Shown: positions 8,922 to 16,559 of the stretch, in pieces | How the letters are laid out: every line of letters starts with the position of its first letter | How positions within the stretch are numbered: the stretch's first letter is position 1 | Assembly: GCA_002328865.1 (NCBI GenBank) | Contig: DCWO01000173.1 | Coordinates: forward strand, 1-39,116 | Direction of reading: 5' to 3' | DNA length: 39,116 bases | From: Dehalococcoidia bacterium UBA2160 | Lineage (GTDB): Bacteria > Chloroflexota > Dehalococcoidia > Lucifugimonadales > UBA1123 | Notes under the pieces: model-generated | Database searches by the model: none | What the model was told of the DNA's origin: nothing | Seen by the model: only the letters and a program-made list of their open reading frames with translations | Translations under genes and position numbers: made by a program

Positions 8922-10429
8922 ACGTAAACTTCGCGCTCCTGCTTCCCGAATTCTTGGTCACCGGGTTGGCGTTCGCCATCCTGACCGCCGACTTCTTCCT
9001 GAAGATTGACCGCAAGCACTTCCTGGCCTACTTGGCGGCCCTGGGACTGATAGGCATCCTTGCTTTCACGCTCGCTTACCAGTGGCACCGCCGAGACGAC
9101 CTCTACCAGGGGCTCGTCCTGGTGGACGCTTACTCGCTGTTCTTCAAAGGGTTCTTCCTCGTGTTGGGCGTGGTTGTTGTCCTGACATCGGTGGACTACG
9201 TGAAGCGGAAACTGGAACATCCAGGCGAATACTACGGCATCATCGTGTTCACCATTGTCGGGATGATGCTCATGGCCGCGTCCGGAGAGCTGCTGACGGC
9301 GTACATTTCGCTGGAACTGCTTAGCTTCGGGCTCTACGTGCTCGTCTCGTTCGACCGATACAACCCGAAGTCGAATGAAGGGGGCGCCAAGTACATTCTG
9401 CTCGGGGCGTTCTCGTCCGCGCTAATGCTGTACGGAATCAGCCAAGTCTACGGCCTGACCGGAACGACACGGTTCGACGAGATCAGCCAGGCGCTCGCAA
9501 TCTCCAGAGAACTGTCCCCCGGCCTGATAGTCGGACTAGTTCTGATCATAGCGGGTTTGGGATTTAAGATAGCGGCGGTCCCATTCCACATGTGGGCCCC
9601 GGACGCATACGAGGGCGCGCCGATCCCCGTGACGGCTTATCTGGCGGTCGGATCGAAGGCCGCCGCGTTCGCCCTGATCATAAGGTTCTTCACAGCCGCG
9701 CTAATGCCCGCCGTGGCGGATTGGCAGCTCATCGTCATCATCCTGGCCGCGCTGACGATGACGCTGGGCAATCTTGTGGCCTTAACTCAGCGCAACATCA
9801 AACGCCTTTTGGCGTACTCCAGCATCGGTCACGTGGGGTATCTGCTCGTCGGCGTCGCGGCGCTGACGGCCGTCAATCCGAACGGTGTTTTCCAGCTACA
9901 ACTCTCTCATATGGCGACAAACGGGCTGATGCTCCATCTGGTCGCGTACGGGGTCACGAACATGGCCGCGTTCGGGGCCGTCGCGATCGTCTACAACGCC
10001 ACCGGCAAGGACGACATCGACGACCTGGCAGGCTTGGCTCAGCGCTCTCCTTTCGTCGCGATGGTCCTGACCGCCGCGTTGTTCTCGCTAGCGGGGTTGC
10101 CGATTTTCGCGGGATTTGTTTCGAAGTTCTACCTGTTCAACGCCGCGGCGACTCAAGGTCTGCTATGGCTTGCGGGACTGGCCATCTTCACCAGCCTGAT
10201 CTCGTTGTACTACTACCTGAACGTGATCAGGTTCATATACATTTCGGAACCGGCGGACTCGTCTCGCATCCGCGTCCCGCGGCTTGCCGTCGGGGTCCTC
10301 GGCGTCCTGTTCCTGGCGATGATCTTCATCGGGGTCTACCCCGCGCCGATCCTCGACGCGGTCCAGCAGGCAACCGACGCGGTGCTGTCCTCAGACGGCA
10401 TCCTTCGCCTGGCCGGAGCGCTGAATTAA
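8918..10429 (+). CDS. nuoN: NADH-quinone oxidoreductase subunit N (NuoN)
   Basis: Third antiporter-like proton-pumping subunit, 503 residues and about 14 helices. Channel residues are visible: Glu133 in ISLELLSFGLYVLV and Lys217 in GLGFKIAAVPFHMWAPDAY, followed by GAPIPVTAYL. The ATG overlaps the nuoM TGA, so translation is probably coupled. It is the last gene of the operon; a hairpin about 50 bases downstream may end the transcript. Confidence 0.95.
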   Translation: MNVNFALLLPEFLVTGLAFAILTADFFLKIDRKHFLAYLAALGLIGILAFTLAYQWHRRDDLYQGLVLVDAYSLFFKGFFLVLGVVVVLTSVDYVKRKLEHPGEYYGIIVFTIVGMMLMAASGELLTAYISLELLSFGLYVLVSFDRYNPKSNEGGAKYILLGAFSSALMLYGISQVYGLTGTTRFDEISQALAISRELSPGLIVGLVLIIAGLGFKIAAVPFHMWAPDAYEGAPIPVTAYLAVGSKAAAFALIIRFFTAALMPAVADWQLIVIILAALTMTLGNLVALTQRNIKRLLAYSSIGHVGYLLVGVAALTAVNPNGVFQLQLSHMATNGLMLHLVAYGVTNMAAFGAVAIVYNATGKDDIDDLAGLAQRSPFVAMVLTAALFSLAGLPIFAGFVSKFYLFNAAATQGLLWLAGLAIFTSLISLYYYLNVIRFIYISEPADSSRIRVPRLAVGVLGVLFLAMIFIGVYPAPILDAVQQATDAVLSSDGILRLAGALN

Positions 10430-10482
10430 CGGCTGGCGTTTCTGTTGCATGCGACAGCTCGCAACCGCTAGACTATTTTCTT

Positions 10483-10514
10483 AGACGGCCATGAACTGTG
10501 GCCGTCTTCGATTT
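10483..10514 (+). terminator. Candidate terminator after nuoN
   Basis: A perfect 8-bp inverted repeat, AGACGGCC at 10483-10490 and GGCCGTCT at 10500-10507, encloses a nine-base loop and is followed by TCGATTTT. It lies between nuoN and the next gene, so it can end the long nuo transcript. The U-tract is short and interrupted, so termination may be partial. Confidence 0.5.
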
Positions 10515-10536
10515 TCCGGCAGGAGGGGGACCGTAG

Positions 10537-11256
10537 ATGACGGAAGAGGAAAAGTTCTCGCGAGGAATGGTCGTAGTGGCCCATGCGGATGACGCGGAAT
10601 ACGGCTGTTCAGGCACCGTGGCCAAGCTGTGCGCCGAGGGGTGGGAGATGGTGTACGTGATGTGCACCGACGGCTCGAAGGGAAGCAGCGACCGAGAGGT
10701 CTCCCAGCAAGAACTGGCCGCGACCAGGCGACAAGAGCAGATCAACGCGGGCAAAGCGCTGGGCCTCAAGGATGTTGTGTTCCTGGACTACCCTGACAGC
10801 TACCTGCAGGCGACCCTCGAAGTTCGACGCGACATCGCCCGAGAGATCAGACGACACAAACCCGACGTGGTGCTATGCCAGTACCCAATGCGAAAACTGG
10901 ACGGCGGATGGGGCGTCGGGCATCCCGACCACATGGCGGCGGGCGAGGCGGCTCTCGCGGCCGTGTTCCCCACAGCCCGAGACCACATGACGTTCCCCGA
11001 ACTGCTGGAGCAAGGTTTCGAACCGCACAAGGTGGCGGAAGTCTGGATAATGGGCCATCCCGAGCCCGACCACTTCGTCGACGTGACCGAACATCTCGTC
11101 ACGGCTTCCGAGGGCCTAGCGGCGCACGTCTCGCAGACCGGAGGCCGACCCGCTGAAGAGCTCGTCGACCGAATGCGCGAGGGGCGACGAGGCAGAGGCG
11201 TCGGCAAGGGCATCCAGCACGCCGAGGCTTTCAGGAAGATCACGTTCCGGCGGTAG
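10537..11256 (+). CDS. LmbE/PIG-L family deacetylase
   Basis: Member of the zinc-dependent GlcNAc deacetylase fold family, which removes acyl groups from amino sugars or similar compounds (MshB, BshB, PIG-L); the substrate here cannot be told. Metal and catalytic motifs are AHADDAEYG (His16, Asp18, Asp19) and GHPDH (His129, His132). The first motif has Ala where most members have Pro. The protein has 239 residues, a usual length, and no signal peptide. A strong AGGAGGGG site lies nine bases before the ATG. It stands alone after the nuo operon. The 162 bases downstream contain only a small hairpin (GTCTCT-GACG-AGAGAC at 11301-11316). Confidence 0.85.
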   Translation: MTEEEKFSRGMVVVAHADDAEYGCSGTVAKLCAEGWEMVYVMCTDGSKGSSDREVSQQELAATRRQEQINAGKALGLKDVVFLDYPDSYLQATLEVRRDIAREIRRHKPDVVLCQYPMRKLDGGWGVGHPDHMAAGEAALAAVFPTARDHMTFPELLEQGFEPHKVAEVWIMGHPEPDHFVDVTEHLVTASEGLAAHVSQTGGRPAEELVDRMREGRRGRGVGKGIQHAEAFRKITFRR

Positions 11257-11418
11257 GGTCTCAGCTAAGCGACACGGGACGCCGGCGGCACAGGGTGTGA
11301 GTCTCTGACGAGAGACCGAAGAGACGCGAGGGAAGCCAGGGACAGAAGGGGCGTCATCGACAGTCATATGGTTTGAGGGAAGCTTCGACGGTCGGTTATC
11401 GGTCTCCAACCTGACTCC

Positions 11419-11640
11419 TCAGCCAATCCTCAACGGGTTGCCGCTTGCCAACCATGCTCCGTACGTTGCGCACTGGTAAACATCGGCATGTTCTAGCGCT
11501 GGGTATTCCCGCAGAACGTCTTCTGCGCTATAGCCATTGCCCATAAGTTTGAGAACGAACTCCGCCGTGATCCGAGTACCTCGCACGGTTGCTTTGCCTT
11601 GACATATCTTAGGGTGAACGGCTATGCGATCAAATTCCAT
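11419..11640 (-). CDS. DUF433 protein (antitoxin-like), orphan
   Basis: A 73-residue DUF433 protein. The family pattern is clear: HPKICQGKATVRGTRIT near residues 9-25, then a helix-turn-helix-like segment LMGNGYSAEDVLREYPAL. DUF433 proteins are often antitoxin-like partners of a PIN-like or DUF5615 nuclease encoded just downstream. Here the downstream side (11257-11418) has no such frame, so the gene is an orphan or the partner was lost. There is no Shine-Dalgarno site; a TATATT -10 box ends only nine bases before the ATG, so the mRNA may be leaderless. Confidence 0.8.
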   Translation of the reverse strand: MEFDRIAVHPKICQGKATVRGTRITAEFVLKLMGNGYSAEDVLREYPALEHADVYQCATYGAWLASGNPLRIG

Positions 11641-11648
11641 GATCCCAG

Positions 11649-11678
11649 AATATACTCAGTTTCTGAAACCGCTCACAA
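11649..11678 (-). promoter_or_regulatory. Candidate promoter of the DUF433 gene
   Basis: On the minus strand TTGTGA (11678-11673) is separated by 18 bases from TATATT (11654-11649). The expected transcription start near 11642 lies practically at the ATG (11640), which would make the transcript leaderless and explains the absence of a ribosome-binding site. This is a motif match only. Confidence 0.35.
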
Positions 11679-11701
11679 AGACATATCGGCTCGATTGAAC
11701 A

Positions 11702-14020
11702 CTACGCCTCCACTCCGTCGTTCGACGCGATTGCGGCTCGGATCTTGGCCGGGGTTAGCGGCAGCTCGGTCATCCTCACGCCGATGGCGTTCGAGACGGC
11801 GTTGGCAATTGCGGCCAGCGGCGGCACCAGCGCGACTTCTCCGATGCCTCGGGCGCCAAACGGGTGGCCGGGGTTGGGAACCTCGACCAGCACCGCTTCA
11901 ATCATCGGCAGGTCCAACGCGGTCGGTATCCGGTAGTCGAGGAAGCTGGAATTGAGCATCCGCCCGTCGTCGCCGAAGTAGTATTCTTCGTTGAGCGCCC
12001 AGCCTATTCCCTGCACTGCTCCGCCCTGCATTTGGCCCTCGACGTACGAGGGGTGTATCGCCTTGCCGACGTCTTGCACCGCCGTGTACCGGAGGACCTG
12101 CACTTTGCCGGTCGCGGGGTCCACTTCGACGTCCGCGACGTGGCACGCGAAGGCGTTTCCGACGCCGCCGGGATTGACGGTTGCCCGACCCACGATGGGG
12201 CCGCCGGTTCCGTTTAGTCTACGGGCGAGGTCCCCGAAAGTCATGCTCAATTCAGAGTCTTGTTTGTGCGTGAGCACGCCGTCATCATATTCGACGTCGT
12301 CCGGGCTCACCTCCCAAACTCGGGCCGCGCGGTCGATCATTTGACGCCTGACATCTTGGGCGGCCTCGAAGCAAGCTGTCCCCATCTTGTGGGTCAGGCT
12401 GCTTCCTCCGGCGCCCGAGCTATATCCGATCGAGTCGGTGTCGCCGACGGCTGGCTTGACGTCCTCAGCGGCGATCCCCAACACCTCGGCCACGTGCATC
12501 GCCATCACCACTCGCGCGCCGCCAAGGTCTGGAGTGCCTTCCGTCAGGCTGACGGTGCCATCCGGGTTGACGCTCACGATGGCGCTGGCCGGGCCGGTCC
12601 CGTTGAACCAGGCGCCGCTCGCGACGCCTCTACCTCGGAACGGTCCTTCGAGCTTGGTCTGAGAGTGGACGTGGTCTCGGACTGCCTCCATCGTCTCGAC
12701 GTTGCCGATGCGTAGGTATGCAGGCCCGCCGATCCGCCTGGTACCCTCCCTAGCCGCGTTGAGCAGCCTGAGTTCAATCGGGTCCATGCCGAGTTCGCGG
12801 GCGAGCATGTCGATCGCCTGCTCGCCCGCGAACGCAGCAGCCGGCGAACCCGGGGCCCGATAGGCGCCCGACTTTTGCTTGTTCACCACGACGTCGACGC
12901 CTTCCACAAGCCCGTTGGGGATGTCGTACGCGGCGAACATCGTCTGGGAGCCTGAGCCGACCGGCGAGCCGGGAAACGCCCCGGCCTCGTACACAAGATG
13001 CGCCTCGGCAGCAATGATGCGGCCGTCTTGAGTCGCGCCCAACTTGACGCGGATGTTCGTTCCAGAAGCCGGACCGGTGCCTAGAAAGACGTCTGACCTA
13101 CTCATGACGATTTTCACTGGCTTTCCCGTCTTGCGCGACAGGAACGCGGCAGTCGGCTCGACGTAGACGCCGCCCATGCCTTTGCCGCCGAAGCCGCCGC
13201 CGATCTCTGTCGGGATCACTTTGATCTTGGACATCGGCAGGTCAAGCATCGTCGCGAGATGGTCCCTGAACGGGAAACTGCCCTGACAACTCGCCCACAC
13301 GGTGACATTGCCGTCACCGCCCCACAGGGCTGTCGTCGCATGGGGCTCGATGTATCCCTGGTGAACCGACTCGGTGCTGAACGACTCTTCGACCACGACG
13401 TCGGCATCCTTGAATGCCGCCTTGACGTCTCCTACTCGAAATTCGAACCGGTTGGCGAGGTTCGTTTTTCCGCCCGTGTCGCCCCAGCCTCCTGCTCGGC
13501 GGCCCGCGCTGTCCATGGTCTGCAATCGCTCATGCACGGCGGGGGCGCCGTCGGTTAAGGCTGACTCTGAGTCCAGGACTGCCGGCAGCACCTCGTACTC
13601 CACGTCGATGAGCGCTAGCCCCTCTTCAGCGACGCCGGGGCTCAACGCCGCCACGGCAGCAACGACATGGCCGACGTACAGCGCCTTCTCCCGAGCCATG
13701 ACGTTGCGCGTGTAGAACCCGTAGTTGACCATGACGCCCTCGGCCTGGTCGCTCACTTCCGCCGAAACCTCGGGCATGTCCTGCGCCGTCACCACAGCCT
13801 GCACACCAGGGAGCTGCAATGCCCGGCTGGCGTCAATGGACAGGATTCTTGCATGAGCGTGGGGACTGCGCAACAACTTGCCGTGCAATGTGCCGGGCAG
13901 GTTGATGTCCGCTCCGAACCGCGCTCTGCCTGTGACCTTCTCATAGCCGTCGTGCCGGATGGGCCGCGTGCCGATCACGTTGTATTGCAGGGCCGTCTGG
14001 TCTTGGGTTCGCTGCTGCAA
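11702..14020 (-). CDS. Xanthine dehydrogenase-family molybdopterin-binding subunit
   Basis: Large subunit of a molybdenum hydroxylase that oxidises a C-H bond using water. From the N-terminus it shows the a/b hammerhead domain (GYEKVTGRARFGADI, residues 25-39), the molybdopterin motif GGGFGGKG at 274-281, GAYRAPG at 385-391, and ARGIGE near the C-terminus with the likely catalytic Glu728. It lacks the AYRCSFR loop of true CO dehydrogenase, so a xanthine, aldehyde or nicotinate-type substrate is more likely. The frame opens at 14215, but a TTG at 14020 has GGAGGT six bases upstream (14027-14032) and begins right before the conserved region, giving 772 residues, the usual size. No FAD or [2Fe-2S] subunit lies nearby. 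Confidence 0.88.
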   Translation of the reverse strand: MQQRTQDQTALQYNVIGTRPIRHDGYEKVTGRARFGADINLPGTLHGKLLRSPHAHARILSIDASRALQLPGVQAVVTAQDMPEVSAEVSDQAEGVMVNYGFYTRNVMAREKALYVGHVVAAVAALSPGVAEEGLALIDVEYEVLPAVLDSESALTDGAPAVHERLQTMDSAGRRAGGWGDTGGKTNLANRFEFRVGDVKAAFKDADVVVEESFSTESVHQGYIEPHATTALWGGDGNVTVWASCQGSFPFRDHLATMLDLPMSKIKVIPTEIGGGFGGKGMGGVYVEPTAAFLSRKTGKPVKIVMSRSDVFLGTGPASGTNIRVKLGATQDGRIIAAEAHLVYEAGAFPGSPVGSGSQTMFAAYDIPNGLVEGVDVVVNKQKSGAYRAPGSPAAAFAGEQAIDMLARELGMDPIELRLLNAAREGTRRIGGPAYLRIGNVETMEAVRDHVHSQTKLEGPFRGRGVASGAWFNGTGPASAIVSVNPDGTVSLTEGTPDLGGARVVMAMHVAEVLGIAAEDVKPAVGDTDSIGYSSGAGGSSLTHKMGTACFEAAQDVRRQMIDRAARVWEVSPDDVEYDDGVLTHKQDSELSMTFGDLARRLNGTGGPIVGRATVNPGGVGNAFACHVADVEVDPATGKVQVLRYTAVQDVGKAIHPSYVEGQMQGGAVQGIGWALNEEYYFGDDGRMLNSSFLDYRIPTALDLPMIEAVLVEVPNPGHPFGARGIGEVALVPPLAAIANAVSNAIGVRMTELPLTPAKIRAAIASNDGVEA

Positions 14021-14032
14021 GCTCTTACCTCC

Positions 14033-14361
14033 GCCATTTCCGTAGCGCCGAGTCGATGGCGCCGATCTAGTCTGGCCGTAATCTATCACACGAACGGCGC
14101 CTGGGCTATCATCATCAGGCTCGGGCGTCTGGGAAACCGCGCGAACCTCTGCCGCATGTGCCGTCACATGGGATGCCGGCCCCGCCGCCCGAAATGCGGA
14201 TTCGTTTTTGACCACTCTCGAAAGCAGTGTTAATCTCTGAGCGTCGTCGAGTATAGTGTATGCTCGGACGTGGGCCGTTTGAAAACATCTACAACGGCCG
14301 GCTGAGCACGAAAATCCGACCGGTAGGCGAGATTTCCGCCTGCGTACACGAGGAAACGCTA
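14033..14361. other. Divergent intergenic region between hydroxylase and phosphodiesterase
   Basis: About 330 bases separate the two preferred TTG starts. Both flanking frames remain open here, so longer proteins (ATG at 14215 on the minus strand, ATG at 14260 on the plus strand) cannot be excluded, but the translations show no family similarity. A TATAGT at 14252-14257 could be the -10 box for the plus-strand gene; its best -35 (TTAATC at 14230-14235, 16-base spacer) is poor. If used, it would make the ATG at 14260 untranslatable and support the downstream TTG. Confidence 0.3.
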
Positions 14362-15858
14362 TTGATTATTGATCCGGAACAGCCGGCCGCGACCGGCGCA
14401 GCCGAGACGCGGTCAACAGCGGCGGTTCGGACTGGCGACATAGAACTCGCGATTGTCGTGTTGGCGGATGGTTTCAGAAACGATGTCGTTCGAGACTTGA
14501 TTCGGTCGGGCGACCTCCCGAACATCTCTCGTCACATTCTGAGCGGAGGCTCGCAATATGACGGGGTGACCGTATTTCCGAGCGTCACGAATGTCGCATA
14601 CCTGCCTATGCTGACAGGGCAATACCCCGGCACGGCAAACATCCCCGGCATCCGCTGGTTGGACAAGGCGAAGTTCACCTCCGGGCACCTGTTCGACGCG
14701 GGCCAGCGCACCTATGTCGGCGCGGCCCACACCAAACTGAACAGCGACCTTCCGGACAACTTGGAGACGCTGTTCGAACTCTGCCCCGATTCGATGGCGT
14801 TTCGGAGCGACATCCACAGAGGGCTCTCGAACGGCCTCAATCGCTTCTTCAAACTGTCCCAACCCTGGATGTTTGCGTCGCACTACCTCAAACGGGCGGA
14901 CTTCATCGACAAATTGGTGATGAGGAGCCTTCTGAGCGCTTTGCGCGACAGAGCCAGCAACCTGCCGAGGTTCATCTTCGTTCCGCTGCTCGACGTCGAT
15001 TCAGCGTCACACGCGCGGGGGCCGCAACACAAACGCACCTTCGACGCATACCGACGCATCGACGACGCCATCGGCGCCTTGGTGGAGAGCCTGACAAATC
15101 TGGGCGTTTGGAGCAAGACCCACCTGATGGTCGTGAGCGACCACGGTCATTCGCGAACGACTGAACATTTGGACTTGAGCCGCCTGGTGTCCGAACTCGG
15201 TTATGACGTCTTCGAGCACCCCAACGTCTTCCGGAGCAAAGCGAACGCCGCCGTTGCCGTTTCCGGCAACTCGTTTGCCAATGTCTACGTCGCCCACGAG
15301 GGCAAATGGGAGCGACCGTTGACGAGCAACGAGTTGGAGGGCGCTCACAAGCAGTTGGCGTCCGGCCTCGCTCAACGGCCCGAGATCGAGTGGACGGCGT
15401 ATCGTGACAGCAACGGTTCGATCAAGGTCGATTCCGGCTCGGGAACCGCGTTGGTCGGCCGGAACGACGGCCACTACGAATACAGCTTCGATGGCGCCGA
15501 CCCACTCCAGCTTGGGCTCCCGCACACAACCGTAGATCGGGCCGACGCGCTCAGAATGACGGCCGACACCGAATTCCCGGACGCACTGGAACAACTCTGG
15601 CAACTGTTCGCGAGCCAGCGCACGGGCGACATCGTGGTCACGTCCAAACCGGGGTACGACCTGAGAGGGTGGCGCGAACGGCCGGAACACCGATCCTCGC
15701 ACGGATCTCTGCGCCGAGAGCACATGATGGTCCCAATTTTGAGCAACCGCCCGCTCTCCGCGAACGGGCCGGTGCGCACAGTTGACGTCTTCTCGACCAT
15801 CGCGGAGTCTCTCGACCTGGCCGCCACCAAATCGGTTAGCGGGAGCAGCCTGTGGTAG
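14362..15858 (+). CDS. Alkaline-phosphatase-superfamily phosphodiesterase (type I PDE/nucleotide pyrophosphatase-like)
   Basis: A predicted metal-dependent phosphodiesterase or phosphatase, about 498 residues. Superfamily metal and nucleophile motifs appear in order: VVLADGFRND (Asp36), FPSVTNVAYLPMLTGQYP with Thr76 as the likely nucleophile, LLDVDSASHARG (Asp213, His217), VVSDHGHS (Asp260, His261) and EHLDL (His269). There is no signal peptide, so it looks cytoplasmic. I prefer the TTG at 14362 because GAGGAA lies six bases before it; the ATG at 14260 would add 34 residues without visible similarity. The substrate is unknown. The gene is coupled to the following membrane protein, which hints at a membrane-lipid or lipid-linked phosphate substrate (inference). 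Confidence 0.78.
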   Translation: MIIDPEQPAATGAAETRSTAAVRTGDIELAIVVLADGFRNDVVRDLIRSGDLPNISRHILSGGSQYDGVTVFPSVTNVAYLPMLTGQYPGTANIPGIRWLDKAKFTSGHLFDAGQRTYVGAAHTKLNSDLPDNLETLFELCPDSMAFRSDIHRGLSNGLNRFFKLSQPWMFASHYLKRADFIDKLVMRSLLSALRDRASNLPRFIFVPLLDVDSASHARGPQHKRTFDAYRRIDDAIGALVESLTNLGVWSKTHLMVVSDHGHSRTTEHLDLSRLVSELGYDVFEHPNVFRSKANAAVAVSGNSFANVYVAHEGKWERPLTSNELEGAHKQLASGLAQRPEIEWTAYRDSNGSIKVDSGSGTALVGRNDGHYEYSFDGADPLQLGLPHTTVDRADALRMTADTEFPDALEQLWQLFASQRTGDIVVTSKPGYDLRGWRERPEHRSSHGSLRREHMMVPILSNRPLSANGPVRTVDVFSTIAESLDLAATKSVSGSSLW

Positions 15859-16442
15859 AGGGCGACCCGCCCAATCCGCCTCTGGTTGGGCGACGAACGT
15901 TGCTCCTCACGGCCGCCGTCCTCGTGCCGGCAATCCTGAGCACTTGGATCGTGTGGCGCCTCCTCCCGGAGTGGTGGAAGCTTACGAGTTTTTTTTGGTA
16001 CTCGATTCCGGGCAACAGCTTCCTTTGGCTCCCACACGAGCCGGCTGTAATCGCCGCCGGCCTGATCTATGAACCGATTTGGGTGGCGCTCGTCGGCGGA
16101 CTGGCCACGGCTATAGCCTCGGTGATCGATCACTTGCTGTTTACGAAGGCATTTCAGATGGATCGACTCGAGGCAGTCAGGCGAGCGAAACCCGTCGTGA
16201 CCGCTATTCGACTCTTCAATCGACGACCCTGGTGGACGATTGTTGTGTTCGCTTTCACACCGATTCCGTTTTACCCGATGCGATTGGTGGCTCCGGCGGC
16301 CAGCTACCCTATGAAGAGGTATGTTTCGGCTGTCGTCGTGGGGCGTGTACCGCGTTACTTCTTGTTGGCGCTCGGCGGAACCTGGATCTCAGCGATCGGC
16401 GGGAGTTGGGCGTCTGACTGGATTTCGCGCTTGATTCCCTGA
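15852..16442 (+). CDS. VTT/DedA-like (SNARE-associated) integral membrane protein
   Basis: A 196-residue protein with about four hydrophobic segments. The central part, FNRRPWWTIVVFAFTPIPFYPMR and then a small-residue stretch before a basic F/Y-R motif, resembles the VTT (DedA/TVP38/TMEM64) fold, whose members flip or transport phospholipids and undecaprenyl phosphate. The GTG start at 15852 overlaps the stop of the upstream phosphodiesterase and has GGGAGC about five bases before it, so the two are translationally coupled. The family call rests on motif resemblance, not on a search. Confidence 0.65.
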   Translation: MVEGDPPNPPLVGRRTLLLTAAVLVPAILSTWIVWRLLPEWWKLTSFFWYSIPGNSFLWLPHEPAVIAAGLIYEPIWVALVGGLATAIASVIDHLLFTKAFQMDRLEAVRRAKPVVTAIRLFNRRPWWTIVVFAFTPIPFYPMRLVAPAASYPMKRYVSAVVVGRVPRYFLLALGGTWISAIGGSWASDWISRLIP

Positions 16443-16450
16443 TTCACGAA

Positions 16451-16476
16451 CGCTCGCGGATGCCACGTCGCGAGCG
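16451..16476. terminator. Hairpin between convergent genes
   Basis: CGCTCGCG at 16451-16458 and CGCGAGCG at 16469-16476 form a perfect 8-bp GC-rich stem with a ten-base loop. It lies between the converging VTT gene and the CoA-transferase gene, where it could serve both strands as a terminator. There is no U-tract on either side. Confidence 0.35.
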
Positions 16477-16559
16477 CCTGGATCAGCCTTTCAGCCGTGG
16501 CAGGCAGGTTCCGGAATTTTCCAGGCCTCGAAGTTCGCAACGTGGTTCAAGCGATTTCG

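Noticed and set aside
11702..14020. CO dehydrogenase large subunit (CoxL)
   Set aside because: The loop that would carry the AYRCSFR signature reads GAYRAPG, and no coxS or coxM gene is adjacent.
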